Assembly: GCA_028023455.1 (NCBI GenBank)
Contig: JAQFVV010000180.1
Span: 1,736,001 to 1,800,000 of the forward strand
From: Epiperipatus broadwayi
Lineage: Eukaryota; Onychophora; Udeonychophora; Euonychophora; Peripatidae
Direction: 5' to 3'
DNA length: 64,000 nt
The translations under genes were made by a program, and so were the position numbers. Positions 46,345-60,639 of the stretch are shown piece by piece; position 1 is the stretch's first letter, and each line of letters begins with the position of its first letter. The notes below the pieces were generated by a model. It worked only from the letters and a program-made list of their open reading frames with translations, was not told the DNA's origin and ran no database searches.

Positions 46345-48477
46345 CTTTATAAGATTTACCTAGTGACACTACTCTTGTCAGTCACTCTTAGATGTTTTCT
46401 GGTCCAATATATAATATAAGAAAACATATATAACAGTCATTCAGCAATACTATCATACCTTTAAAATGTTTATAAAAACTTTACAAAATATTAAAATATT
46501 CTTTAAAATATTATTTATGTTAGATTAAATAAAAATATTTAAGTGTAATTTTTTCTACCCTAACACTAATAAAACTTAATACTACAATTAGTATGTGAAA
46601 TGATAATAAAAAAGTATAGTTACTAAAAACTCCAACTCTCCATAAAGTTCAATTTTAAAAAAGTTTCTTTTTTACTTCAAATATTTTCATAGAAATTTTT
46701 TCCTTAGCGCTTGTTGCTTAGCGATGCTACTGTCCAGAAGCTTTAAACACAAAAACTTTTTCTCCTCATCTCTATGGTGTGTAAACTCTTAAATAATAAT
46801 AAAAATTAAAATGAAGTCGACTTTTGAATCCAAAATTATTTTGAATTATTACTCCTGTTAAAAAAGTCTATAAAACACAGTCTATTGTCTGCAGCTTTTC
46901 AGAATAATAATTATTAAAGTGATCACTTGAAAAGATTCTATAACTAGTCTTCATAGTTTTTTCCCATTCACTTGGATCCTACCGGGTTCAGATGCATCAG
47001 TCATCATTGATATAAATCCATGCATATTTTTACAGAAAATACATTTTTTTTATAATAATTCAGATAAAGTCATTTATAAAGTTATATTTCTTAGTCAGGA
47101 TAATATATTTATTTTTTTTAATTATCCATTTCTTTCTTTTTCTCTTTTTGATGAATAATTTTAAAAACCAGATTTTATGATATTAATTAATTTACAGTAT
47201 TTTTCAATAACAACTTGTTATAAAAAATTATATCTGTAATAATATCGGTTTTTCTTTTTAATCATTTTTCAAGAGGGATTTTTAATAAACTTTTTAAAGT
47301 CAATATTTTAAAAAATTTTTACTGCAACTTTTTTTTCCTTTAAGAAAAGATATACGTAATCACTAATGTAAGCATAAACGCTATCTTTTTATTCTAGGTT
47401 CAGTATTAAATTCATTTTCAACTTTTTAAAAATATTAAAAATTAGGTTTTTTTCCATGTAACTTTTGTTCTTCAAATAAAGTTACTTATCTTTATAATAT
47501 AATGCATAAAAATGCTAGTTTTTCAAAAAATATTTCTGTTCAACACTCTTGCCAATGTCCAAAGTATTAAAAATAAATAATGATATAACTTTTTCCATAA
47601 TATATTTAAAATTATACTTTCCTTTATCAGCTGTACTTTCATCATTAATTCTTTTGAATACATTATCCTTGGTATTAAATCCATATTTTATCATGAAGTT
47701 GGCTTAAGCTTCAATAAAATAACCAGCAGAGAATTTTTAGAATTTACAGCTGCATTATTACTTTAACTTAATAAATTATTAATCTTTCAAAAACTTTTCT
47801 TTAAAAATAATAATATTAAGAAGTAAACCAAGTAATACTTTGATGTTGCTATATGATAATAAGGTTGTTTTCTCATCCCTGGTGTTTGCCTTGAGATGTC
47901 GCTATTTCTAGGTCAATTCCTAGAAATATACCATTTCACCGGCCTTCACCCAACAAAAGAGGAAATTTTCTATGTTATAAATGCAGAAAAGAGTCCTCAC
48001 ATTATGAGGCGGTGGTGGTGACAGAAGCCAACACAAATGAGACTTCTTTCTATGATAAAATCACAGAAAGAATTCCCGACGGCTGCCGGTTATGGCTTTA
48101 TTTTTTTTTCTAGGCTAAAAGCAAAGAGAAAGAAATGCCTTCATTGGCTGCCATAGTAGTTGATTTTGTTCATCATTTTCTTGTAATAGTAGAATATCTA
48201 TTTTCTCTGTAGTTTCGTGTGAGAGTGTGTGTATTTGAAGTAGTCGTAGTTTTTTAAAATTTGATAAGACGTCTATTTTTTTAATGTGTTGTAACTTACT
48301 TTACTGTTGTAGGTTTAGTAATAATGTCCTGAAGATTCCATTATGAATGGGTAACCCTCAAAAATTGCTTTTGAGGGTGCAAAACGGAAAAAAAATTTAA
48401 GGATCGCACAAAAAATACCATTTTCCCGAGAATTCGTCCGTGACCAGTTACTTTTGCTATATAAATATACGCACAAA

Positions 48478-48935
48478 CAAAAACAACCCAGTATCTTATT
48501 ATTAGGAATTACTTGTCCAAAAAAGAAAATTAGTCAGGTATTATTATTTTTTTTTGTTACATTTATTATTTCAAAATAAGATTACTTTTTATATCTACAC
48601 ACTAACAAAAACAACCCAATTCCTGCTTAATTACTGTCTTAAAAAAAAAAGCAAATTCAACAGGGTTTGTTTTTTTTCAATGGAGTATTTGAATTACGGT
48701 ATTTTTTTATATATATACACAAGATTTACCAAAAAAAAAAAGAAACCCACTTTCTGATTAATTACTGTCAAAAGAAATGTAAATTAGTCGGCTATCATTT
48801 TTAAATTTAGTATTTCAATAATGGTATCCTTTTTATATAGGCAGAGTTAACAAAAACAACCCACTTTCTGATTCATTACTGTCCCCAAAAAAAAGAAAAT
48901 GGAAATTAGTCGGGTATCATTTTTCAATTGAGTCT
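48478..48935. repeat. Tandem array inside the TIR transposon, about four units of 115-130 bp
   Basis: Each unit contains AAACAACCCA, then TAATTACTGTC or a variant, then AAATTAGTCGGGTATCATT or a variant. Units start near 48,478, 48,608, 48,738 and 48,853. Confidence 0.7.
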
Positions 48936-49059
48936 TTCAATGACAGTTCTTACTAATAGTAGTTGGGTATCAATTCTAAATTGTAGTATATAAATGACGT
49001 TACTTTTGATAGATTTAGAATTACATATTGCTTTTTTAGTAAAATGATTGATATATTCT

Positions 49060-49540
49060 TGACCAAAAATACCGTAACTTTAAAAAAAAGACACACATAA
49101 AGTCCAACAAAAATGAGAAAAAGCCCCGTAACTTTAAAAACACACACACAAACTCAAAAACAATCTAAGATTAATAAACATTGACTTATTATGTCTTGCT
49201 TTTGAATCAAATGATTGATTTACTCTTGCAAAAAAAAGTACCGTAACTTTAAAAAGACACATATAAAGTCCCAAAAAAAAATTAGAAAAAGTCCCATAAC
49301 TTTAAAGACACACACACAAATTCAAAAACAAGATAAGATTAATAAACATTTACTTATTACATCTTGCTTTTGAATAAAAGTATTGATTTACTCTTGCAAA
49401 AAAAAAGACCGTAACTTTAAAAAGACACACATAAAGTCCAAAAAAAAGTTAGAAAAACACCGTAACTTTAAAAAGACACACACACACAAACCCAAAAACA
49501 AGATAAGATTAATAAACATTAACAAAAATGAAAAAACTAA
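49060..49540. repeat. Tandem array inside the TIR transposon, about three units of 170-180 bp
   Basis: Each unit contains two CCGTAACTTTAAAAA-type blocks followed by ACACACATAAAGTCC, then GATAAGATTAATAAACATT. The unit starts are near 49,065, 49,240 and 49,410. Confidence 0.75.
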
Positions 49541-50347
49541 CATCATAGAATAGTATTAGTTAGTAGAATATTTTATTACAAATCTAAGAAATCAGATCTT
49601 TTTAGATCAAATTGATCATTTAGGTCCGGCCCCGGAATCGCTATATGTATATGTTTTTGATTAGCATGAACGCCATCCCATGGTGAACACCAGGGATGAG
49701 AAAACAACTGATAATAATATTGATAATAAGTTAACAAGTTATTAAGTTATTAAGAGAGTTATTAAGTTATTAAGAAAACAAAAAATGAGAGCATCTACTT
49801 TTATACCAAATCGAACTGACAATTTGACTGGTTATTTAATCTTCAACATATGATATAATTTACATATTTGTCAAGTTTATGTAATTAAAATTTAGAAATA
49901 AAATTTATGACTCATATTAAAATATTAAATACCATTACAAAATTTAATTCTAAATTAATTTTACAATCTTATTTAAACAAATCAAACACTTTAAAATAAC
50001 ATTTTAAAATAATACTTTATTAATTTATCTAATATTTAATTTTAATTTTAATGTATCTATTTTTAAAATTTAACTTTACTAATTACACTTGTTTTAAAGC
50101 TATTCAATTAAATAAATTTTCTGATATTTATTTTTATGATACACAAATGTTTCAATTTTTTAAAACAATTTTGAAGCAATTTTGAAACTTTCTTTGGAAA
50201 CCTTGTAAGCACAAAATATGTGTATTTGCTGGTCACATGACTTAAAACCAGACAATATGTATCAATTTTTATAATAACTATCTGAAAACAGAAATATCTA
50301 AACATTTTATTACAAATATTATATTATAAAATATATATATAATGATA

Positions 50348-50846
50348 TAAACAATATTTATCTAAACCGCATGTTGTTAAAATTGATAATAAATTAAAAG
50401 TATGCTAGCCTTTCACATACGCAATTATAACTGAGACAGCCAATCAGATTTTAAACAGCTATCTAATAAACAATCAAGCTAAGACATACATTTAATTTAT
50501 TATCAATTTTAACAACATGCGATTTAGATAAATATTGTTTACATATGTTGCTGCTATGAAAATTGTGGTATAGTAAATCTGAGATTTCGTGCCGTAATAT
50601 ATTATATTAATAACACAATGAATGATAATTGTATATGTTTATATATTTAAAGCTTTCATGCTAAGATGCCTAAGACTGGCTTATATATATAAAAGTTAAG
50701 TTTAGAAAAGGTTGGTATCAACCTTTTCTATCAAAATCTCTGTCTCGTGTCTTAGCTTGATTGTTTATTAGATAGCTGTTAAAAATCTGATTGGCTGTCT
50801 CAGTTATAATTTCACATGTGAAAGGCTAGCATACTTTTAATTTATT
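50348..50846. mobile_element. Foldback insertion with interlocked inverted repeats
   Basis: The insert is flanked by TATATAATGATA-type direct repeats. Inside, A (50,350-50,398) is the complement of A' (50,490-50,538), and B (50,390-50,486) is the complement of B' (50,748-50,844). The order is A-B-A'-spacer-B'. No coding sequence. The site is empty in copy 1 of the duplicated segment. Confidence 0.75.
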
Positions 50847-51205
50847 ATATATAATGATACAATTTGGAATAAATAAATTTTGAAATTATTTACGCAATAA
50901 CAAATTAAATACATTTGTCTACCATAAAATATTATACTTTTAATGAATAATTTATAATACAAATATTAATTCTAATTTTTATTTAAAATACATTAGTTTA
51001 TTTAATTTGAAATCATTATTTTAAAACTAACTTTTAGCACTTTGTTTAATAGGACTTTTAGTATATTATTTCACTATGGCCGGTTTTCCCAACCATACAA
51101 AAATCTTAATATTTAGCTTTACTTATAACTTTAGCATATTAACATAGTCTTTTACATAATTACAATCCTCAATTTTATTTTAGCAAAGTTTTAAAAATTT
51201 TGTGA

Positions 51206-53770
51206 TCAATACCTGTTATATATGAATATAGAGTAATAACAATTGATAATTGTTATAGATTGTCAAGCTGATTTCTTAACTAAAACAACTAGCATATATA
51301 GACTAAAACAAGTCAGTGGAACCCGGATCTAACATCTGACAGATATGGTTACAAACTACTCCAGAAATAGAAAAAAAGAAAATGAGACCTAAACATGACA
51401 GGTATAAAAACAAAAGACAAAAAGACTCTTATAATATTTTTCTGCTTTAGTGCCTGGCGGGTGTGTGTTCAAGAGGACTTAAAATCTCAGGTAATCCAGC
51501 TGACTAGGACCTTAAACAGATCATACTGATCTTTTATTATTTTACAATGCCCAAATGGGCTCTTTGTGGATAATAAATAGATTCCTGTCACAAGTAGTGG
51601 GAACTTTACTTATAAACTTTCAACTTTTGGTATGTGAGGAGCATTTGGATATTAAGATCCCCAACTGTTGTACATAGTTCTCCATATTATATTGTATGTT
51701 AGCTATTTTATGTATATTAAACTATTATATTCTATACCTGATCTCTGTTTATTAAACCAAAGTTAACATTGCTGATCACTGGCAAAAGCCAGGACACAGC
51801 AATACCTAAATTACATGACTTCATAACATGTTCATTAATTCTGATATGGTGCTGCAAATAATTTATAGAAAGAATCAATCATTAGTCACATCATTTTTTG
51901 TCATTTTATCTTTCTTTTGATCACAATTAAGTTCTTTTAATTCTCATCTTTCTTGTGATTAGCATACATACATGATTTTGATAATTCAGATTACAGTCAA
52001 CTGTCATCTAAGAAATCAAAAGTATAGAAACTGCTTATAAGATTCTATTTGGTGATTACATATCTGTATTATTTCAAAGTCATTGATTTTATTGGGAAGT
52101 TATATTAGAGACTAAAATGTATTAAGGAATACCAATGATACATGTTGTTGAAGTATTTGATGAAGAATTGTAGAAAGTTGTGGAAGTTAAAGATGGCATT
52201 GTAAAATATCAAGTAAACAGAATAATGGATGGCAATTCTATATGTAATTGTACTTCTGTTTTACAGATTGGTTGTATAATCAATCCTCTCATATCTCATC
52301 TCTAATGTCTTATTATTTTGTTTTATCTTTTTACCTTGGAATTGTAAGGACAGACTTGTTTTCAAATGATTATTTATTGAAACTGTTATGTGTTTGTGTC
52401 ACTAATTAAAATATAACTTTAAAAACTGTTTTTAGAAAATTATTACTTCAAGTTTTTAAAGTTGCATTTTTTTTTTTCAATTTTTTAAAAATAAATAGAG
52501 GAAAAAAATAACATGTCAACAATAATTTTCTGATTTCAGCAACCCCTAGTAAGAAAGTAATTATTTGTCCTTATAAAAAGTTGATTTGTATAAATAATCT
52601 GTTCTCAATGTCTTTTGATAATAAAAATAAAAGCTAAGCTATCTTATCTACTAAATAAAAATAAATATTAAGCAATACAGTTTTTTACTGTAAGATATTT
52701 TGAATTCTTATCACAAAATAATAAATTTTTTAGCTGCAGATTTATTATTATATAATATTATTACACAAAAAATTTTCAATATTACTGATTAGATGTATGT
52801 GTTATAATTATAAAAATAATATTAGTCATATTAATCTAATTAGAAAATAATATATTTAGGACTTAAATCTCTAATAATAGAAATAATATTAGAATTGAAA
52901 TTTTTTTTAAAAAATCTACTCTCTCTTTTTTATATAATCTGTCAAAAAAATGTTATTAGACATGTTCAAGCCCAATATTCCCCACTTCCTCCATATTTGT
53001 TGCCAATTGATCTACTTTAAATGATTTGCTATGGCAAGCAATAATATTTAGGTATTGTTAGTCAGATACCTACATTCCATTTTTCATTTACTTGATTCTT
53101 TTAAACACTGCTTCAGTATGAAAAAACATTTAAATATTTAAAAAATACAACAGAAAATAAAATATAAAAATGAATTATTTACACATACATTACAATAAAT
53201 ACATTTTTATTGCTCTTTATTTATATCTTTAAAATGTTATTTTTTTGTAAAGAAATATACAAATATAACTTGTGTTGTACATTGACAGTGTTTGCTTATT
53301 TTTATTTGTTCACTTTAAAAAAAAAAAGAAATGTAAAAATAAATATGTTATTCTTCATTTAGACTTTATGATCTCAGAATACTAGTTATTTTGGTACTGA
53401 TCTGATTGGCAAGCTACATTTCTATTTTTATTTTTTTATTAACTCTTTAAACACTGCTTTGATGTTATGAAATGATATAAGAATGCTTAGGTGATCATTT
53501 GAAAATTTCTTTAGAAAAATGGCCATTTACCATAGCAGTAATGTGCCTTTCTTTATTAATTCAATGTGTAATCTAAACTTTTACTCTCAGTTTTCATTGA
53601 CAGATATCTTTTTTTTTTTGAAACTTTTAGTAGTATTTATTTGTTTCTTCAATTGTAAGTTTTCTTTGGAATTCTCATCTGTCCTTATATACCTAATATT
53701 GATTATAAAATTGATTTCTGTTGAAGAATTTCAGTTCTTTTGATATATAAATGATAGATTTATTTTGCAA
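51206..53770. other. AT-rich non-coding sequence
   Basis: No gene recognised. 51,420-51,680 is base-richer than the surroundings but shows no recognisable domain or repeat. Confidence 0.4.
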
Positions 53771-53794
53771 CATTATTCTCTCTAAAATTTTGTG

Positions 53795-54170
53795 TAAAAT
53801 TTATTCTTTCTTATTGGCCTTTTACCTAATTAAAAGTGAAAAGGGAGGGGAGGATTGAATGGTATTGGGAGTCTTCCTAAAATCAAACCATCTGTTTTGA
53901 TTTGTAAGGGACAGATTTGATTTGGGAATACGATTTTATCTTTAAAAAATATTTTAACGTTTTTCTTTCTTATTGGCTTTTTAAAAAGGGAAGGAGTAGT
54001 TGTGAATTGCATGTCTTACAACAACTATTTTTGAATGGTTTAAAAAAAAGTTTCCTTCTATTTGCTTTTTAAAAAGTGAGAAGAGATGGATGAACAACTT
54101 TTTTGTCTTTAAAAATTTCGGTCTTCTTTCTTTTTAGCCTTTTAACAATGGGGGGAGGCGGTGAATTGCT
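53795..54170. repeat. Diverged local repeats
   Basis: Four blocks of the form TTCTTTCTTATTGGCTTTTT followed by AAAAGGGAGGGG-like purines lie near 53,800, 53,960, 54,050 and 54,122, spaced irregularly. Confidence 0.5.
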
Positions 54171-54759
54171 TTTTTTGATTAATTCTCAACTCTAGCTATT
54201 CACAAAATGAACTGTCTAGCTTTTAAACAACAATAAAAAAAAAAATTTTAATTTTGATTTCATTATTTTTTTTTTTTTAAAGTAAAAACTATTTCAATGA
54301 AGACCATTGCAAAAAAAAAAAAAAGAAAAGAAAATAGAAATTAATTTCTAAAAAATAAATTATTGAAATGTTTCCCTTTTTTTTTCTTGAACAACAACAA
54401 AAACTCTTTACAAATCTAGGTTTTAAAAAAGAAAATGTAAATTTTTTACAAACCTAAAAAGAATAATAATACAATTTTCCGACTCCTTCGCCCTTTTCTC
54501 AAAACTCCATAAAAAATTGAAATTACAAATTAGCAAAAAATAAAACAAAAGGCTTGTCAATAAAAAAAACGAGAGTAAGAAGTTTTAGATTACAAATCCA
54601 ATTGTGACCCCTCTCCCCTTTTCTTTACATCCAATTAGAAATTGCAAAGAGAAATCAAAGTTCGATCCCCCAAAAAATATCTGACAATAACAAGACCATT
54701 GTAAATTTAGTTATAATACAATGACTAGTTCTACCCCTGTTCACCCACACATGATCTAT

Positions 54760-54811
54760 CTTTCTCTCTCTCTCTCACACACACACACACATTTGATCCC
54801 CCCCCCCCCCA
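54760..54811. repeat. Compound microsatellite (CT)n(CA)n and C-run
   Basis: (CT)n passes into (CA)n to about 54,791, then a run of about 14 C at 54,798-54,811. Confidence 0.85.
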
Positions 54812-57800
54812 TCTTCAATCTGAATAATCAATTGGAAAGAGAAATTATTGCCAAAATGCAAAAGATCTGTTGTCAATGAAAACTACTATTAAGAGATATT
54901 AGATTAAACAAGGAAGTTATCAATTTAGTCAGTAGTAGTATTATTATTACTGAGATAAATTGCCATTTTTGGAAAGAAATCTACAACTTTTCAATTAGTC
55001 ATCCCAGTGTTTAAAACAAACAATTTTTGAAGACTCAATTAAAGAGAAAATGGAAGTATAGATTACCGATCAGATGGTACTGTCATTAAGAAAGTTGTAG
55101 ATTTGCTGACTTGTATAGTGTTTGAAAGTGATAGGTTTTTCAAAGATTTCTATGGAAAAGTAATCACCAGTGAAGCCTCCTCCTTACTTGAAACCATAAT
55201 TTCATAAAGCAATCCTTTTATTGAAATTTTTATCAATGAATATACATTTTAGTTTAAGTTTTCATCATCAAATATATAGCAAGCCTGCAGCAAATGTTAA
55301 AGAGTAGGCAAGGTGAGCTACCCTATGCCCAACTGCATCATAATACTCCACAATGGAATATATATGAAACTAAAAAAGTTCAGTTAGCCAAAATTAACCT
55401 TTTACAAAGCAGAAATATTTCTGCTCAGATATACTATTCCAATATAATGGGTCATAAAATAAACCAAATACACTATCACTAGACCCGCATTTACATAAAA
55501 AAATTACCAGTTTAGTGATAGCATGTTTATTATACAACCCATTACGTTAGAATAGTTTGTTTATAAGGTTATTAAAATGAGTAGAAATGATCTCTACCTT
55601 GAAAAAGTTTATATAAGCTGATTAGACTGAACTTTCAATAATACTGCATCTAATTTAAAGTTAATTTTGTTAGATTTATTGTATTATATGAAAATAATTG
55701 TATAAAATTGCATTCTATTATTTTATACTCTGCTTTTATTTTTAATTATATTACAATTTAGATAATTTCAAAGTCTGCATATCTAACAAAACATCACATT
55801 ATTTTCTTCACTTATTTTTTAAGTTTCATTAAGAACAATAATTCACTCAATTTTTTTTTTTCCATTCCAGGTTCATCTACTATAAACATGAGTATTTAAT
55901 AGATGATAGATGGGCATGGTGTATTGATTCCCTAGGTTAAATTTTATAGCAAACTCTATTCCATTCAATACTATCAATTGTAATACTGAGTAATCAATAG
56001 ATACTAGACTTTCAGTGCTTATTATTATATCTAATGCTATCTTATCCAAATCCCAGATTACAATTTTGGCTTATGGCCTTCACCATCAAGAAGCTTAAAT
56101 TTAATTTGCATGTACCGGGAATTTTTGGACCTGATCCAACTTTTCATCCAACAACCATATATCAAAAACTAATTTTGGGATATTGTCATAGGAGTGATAT
56201 ATATAGATTTAACAAGCTCTCTTATCCATATCTATCAATTACTCAAGAAGATAATAGATAGCAGCAGTAGAATGAAATAAATGGAGTTTCTTTCTAAACA
56301 GTATTGTGAAAGTCAGAATTATATGTTATTTATACTAATTTCTATAGACATTGATTAGTTAAAGATAAGTACCAATTAAGCATAATAATGAGGAATTAGT
56401 TTGATGATTTGAATATAATACTACCATCTACTATTTAATGATTGCTGAAGCTTTCAGTAGATGGCAACACTGTAGTAGAATAATTAGACTTAATTATTAT
56501 TTTCAAGGATTCATTTTAATAAAATGAAGCACAAGAATTAAAAATGGATAGAGAAAATGTTATTTTTTTAATGTGATTGTAATAAATGTGCTAAAAAATT
56601 TTCACTGTAATATAGATCAGTCATGCTCTGGGTATGAATTTGAATGTAAAAGCAACAGCAGCAACAACAAAAACAATAATTGGGAAACAAATTTTTCATT
56701 TTACAAAACTTTTGTTAGAATACTATGATTTATATAAATAAAAAAGTCTTAGACTTATAAGTGAGAAGAGATATGGAGTATTTTCATTCATACTTGTTCA
56801 TGATCAACCCATGGATAATCAATTAGTATACATTTCGATTGTATTCAGAGTGGAAATCTATTATTTTATTCCAAAGCTTTAAAATTATTATTTTTTAATG
56901 TACAGATTGAATTCATCTATAACAGTTATGTGACACTTTCATTGACATATAACCACTACATTGCAAAACTGACATTAAATGCATATCTAGATTAGATGTA
57001 ATGCACATAAAATTCATTAAAAAATATCCCTTTGCATAGAAACTTTTTATTTCCTTAAAACAATTTTTATTTTTGCTTTTGGCTTTAACCTAATTTAAAA
57101 TATCTGGTATGTAATATACTTACCATTAAATGCCAAGATGTATTTTATACTGAAATATGCTCATTTTTGATATAGCCATGATGTCATAAATTAACTAGAC
57201 CCTAATACATTAAAATTGTTTTACTTAAAAAAGATTAGTATTAGAAAAATAATTATTTATTTTATTTTCAATTGATGTTGAATTAATGACTCAGAAACTA
57301 AAGTAGCATCATTTGATGTTTTACAACATAATAGCCAATGCTATCCTATTTCATTTTTTCACCAGGTATGTGATGTTTACTAGTCTGTTGTCTTCAAATA
57401 AGGCCTACACATCAAACTACCCCATATACCTTCTCATGGATTTTTTACCTTTTGTTTTATTTTTCAGTGAGATAGAAAATTGTTAAAGCACATTTCTCAA
57501 CCCACTTTCATTAAAATATGACTGGAAATTATAATATTTTTGTCACCTGATCCTGATTGCTGTTAGCTTACTGGTTGTAGTCTCATCTCTTACATTGAAC
57601 TTTCAGATTGGATCATCAATAAAGTATATCTGTTACAATGTTTCTTTGTAAGATGTTTTATATTCATTATCTTTTTGGATTGTTATATTAAATAAGGCTT
57701 TTAAAAAATTTATTTTCACTTTTCACAATGCTTTTTTTAAAATATATTATCTATCAGTTTTGATTTAAAAAATAGTCTTCTTCAGAGCTATAAAATAATC

Positions 57801-60340
57801 ACATTATATTATTTTATTTATTTACATAATATAATAATCTCATTTTGATATTTTTGTATGTTGTGTATATATAAAAATATTATCATAAGATTCTTCAATG
57901 TTTTTTATAAATAAACAAAAAACAATATAATGAAATTGCATTTTATAAGTTCTGAAGAAGACTTTTAGATTATTGAAACCAGCAGATAAATGAATAAAAA
58001 CATTGTGAAAAGTGCAAAGAAATGATTTTTTAGAGAATGTTTTTGTATTGTTTTGCAAGTTTTTGTTTGTTATTGTTTTGAAATGTCAAGATCATTCATA
58101 AATTTGCAATCATTTGTTAACATAAACTTAAACTAAGATGTAATGTGATTGATTTATAACTAAAATTTGTAGAGATCAACCTCTATCATTGAAATATCAA
58201 TTCAAAATGAAAAATCAGTCTTGATCTCAGATTTTGTTAAAATTGTAAAATGAAAAATATGTTATACATAACTTGTTTATTTTTATTTTTGCAAAATTAT
58301 AGATTTCTTATTAAGTATATAATGTATGCATGCAACTTTTATTTAAATATATTTGCTTTTTAAGAGAAAATAAAACTACTGATATAAAACAAACAGGACG
58401 TGCTGCTGACAAAGGAAAAGTGATCAATGTCAAAACTACTATCATTATTTTTGTTCTTTCTCTTTTATATTTATAAATTAAAATTCAATATTTGAAATTT
58501 TTCTTTTTTACTTAAATATATTGTTTATTAAATTTTGTCTTCTTCATAGGAATTTTATATAGAATTAATTCTTTTGTTTTGATTATTTATTTCTGTTTAT
58601 TATTCTTTTTGTTCATTTAAAAAATTGATATATTATTATTAAGATTATTTTTTATTTTTAAACTTACGAATTTAACAAATTTTATAAAAAAATATAAAGC
58701 ATTAATGAAGAATAAGTTTTTATTTCTCTATTAAAAAATTCACTTGAAGAGTTACTTAATTCTTATCAGGAATATCTTCATGTTGAATAATTATTAATTG
58801 AATTTTGTTTAATAAAAAAAAAAAAAATAGAAATACAAAAATGTTTCAGTGTTTAAAAATACTGGTTAAGTAAAATAAATCAGATGATAGAATGAAAAAT
58901 ATCATCAATCTTAATTTATTTTTTAACTTTAAGTTATTAATAGTACTATTTTTTAAATCAACTCTACTAAACATGTGGTTTATAATGTTACATAGGAGAA
59001 ATATATTCATAACGAGGAAATATAATTAGAAAAACAATAACAACAATAATATTATATAAAAATTATATACACCCCTCATTGTTTTTTAGAACACGATTTT
59101 ATTTTATCTTCAAAATCATTAATAAATCTTTTTTTTTTTACTACTATTTCAGCATTTTATATGACGTTTATCAAACGGTGATAAACTACATAAATTTATG
59201 AAAGATAAATTCTTAGAAAAAGTAAACAATTGATCAATTATTTTAATTATTCAAAATGTCAACTTATTTGCAAATTGCACTTTATAATGTAACAACGAAT
59301 GCACACGCTCATACACAAGTATATTTATGTTAAAATAAGGATTGTCACAGATTACAGATATAAATGATTATTTGGATATATCTATATATGTTTATAGAAC
59401 TAATGTATTGATATTTCAGTTGGGTTGCACTGACTGTTAATATTCATTGCCACGATACTTGTCAGTACATTAGAAATATGAATCATACATAATTGAACTC
59501 AGATAATACATCATTTATATACATATAGTCCTCCGCTTAGCCGCTTCTTTTCTAAAATTTCCAAAGAAATAATTAATATTTTTGATAAGGAAGAAATAAT
59601 ATTTATATAGTTATCGAATATGTTTGTATATCTTTAAAAATTGTATTTTATCTTTTATTAAAAACATTTATAAAATGGAGATTGATATTTTTGAAAGTTT
59701 AAAATTTTTTGATTATAAATAACTACTTATTTCACGAATTTCTTTCATATATATATTAAAGTTCTTAATGTCAGGTAAGGAGAAATGAAATAATTAATAA
59801 TTTAGTGATAGAAATAAATTCAGTTTTTAAAGAAGGGTATAAATATTTTTGAGTTTTGTTTTTATCAGTCCATCTCCTAACTTTATATCCATTCTCAATT
59901 CAGAAGTTCACACCACTCTTTCTTTTAGTACATATGCATTTTGTGAATAATTTTATTCCCTAGATGAGTCAGAGGTATCAAATACTTTAATATACTTACT
60001 CATGATGGCAGCTCAATATTTTTTATTACATCATTCTCGTGCAAGATAGTGACTTGTTTGAACCCACTTTAACACCTTGTGTAATGGTGTGTAATCATTG
60101 CACTGCTGAGATGTTTCCAAGTTTATTTATATTTTTTTCTTAGTGCATCCCTAATCTTAACGCTACACTATCATCACCATATACCAATGCAGAAATCCAG
60201 ATCACCATCTCTCACTATGCATACATTTTGTAAACTGACTTTGCTCATCAAGTAAGATTGAGATATTAAACACCTACTTCTCCATGTCTGTTCTGATAGC
60301 TCAATGTGTTTCCATTAATACCACTCCACACAAAGATGAA
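54812..60340. other. AT-rich intronic sequence
   Basis: No gene recognised over 5.5 kb. The one discrete structure seen is the small inverted repeat at 55,445-55,545. Confidence 0.4.
55445..55545. repeat. Small MITE-like inverted repeat, about 100 bp
   Basis: TAATGGGTCATAAAATAAAC...CTATCACTA at the left is complementary, with a few mismatches, to TAGTGATAGC...GTTTATTATACAACCCATTA at the right. Confidence 0.55.
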
Positions 60341-60349
60341 TTATTACTA

Positions 60350-60620
60350 ATATGCTAAGTTTATTAATTAGTAGGCTTTTTTTTTATCTATTCTATCTTT
60401 TAGACTTAGCGCTTTCAGAGCCCTTGTAGCTCCATATTCATAGCCCTTTTCATATTGTTAACTATATGCAAATGCATGCAAATTGCTTACATCATCCATT
60501 TTTTTGAAATCGCGAAGCACGTGTCCTTTCTGTTTATTGCTCTGGCATCGCTGGTGATGAAACATGCTTCTTGAATAAATAATCGCTTGATTTTTCCGAA
60601 ATATTTCCTTTTTTGTTTTG
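60350..60620 (-). pseudogene. Penelope-like element, C-terminal endonuclease tail, minus strand
   Basis: Minus-strand text contains EACFITSDARAINRKDTCFAISKKW across the region 60,500-60,590, shown here only as a marker; it is homologous to the end of the fragment at 25,846-26,240. Downstream it shares the TTTGCATGCATTTGCATA block and the 45-nt structured tail (60,402-60,446). The GIY-YIG core is missing, so it is a more truncated copy. Confidence 0.65.
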
Positions 60621-60639
60621 GTTTTTTAATTTACACCTC

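Larger units (their letters stand above)
47863..49708. mobile_element. Non-autonomous TIR DNA transposon, 1.85 kb
   Basis: Ends are inverted repeats of about 23 bp (left GTTGTTTTCTCATCCCTGG; right the complement of the same, ending AACAAC) with a 9-bp duplication tgataataa (47,854-47,862 and 49,709-49,717). The interior has no transposase frame. It contains two separate tandem arrays (48,478-48,935 and 49,060-49,540). A 9-bp duplication fits Mutator-like elements best, but the terminal repeats are short for that group, so the superfamily is open. Confidence 0.75.
46345..51205. repeat. Copy 2 of the duplicated segment, with two insertions
   Basis: Collinear with 2,545-4,920. The extra length is mainly the elements at 47,863-49,708 and 50,348-50,846. 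Both are missing from copy 1, which therefore acts as an empty-site reference. Confidence 0.75.

Noticed and set aside
48478-49540. Regularly spaced repeats resembling a CRISPR array
   Set aside because: Eukaryotic context; the repeats are long, diverged and without unique spacers of constant length. They are tandem repeats inside a TIR transposon.
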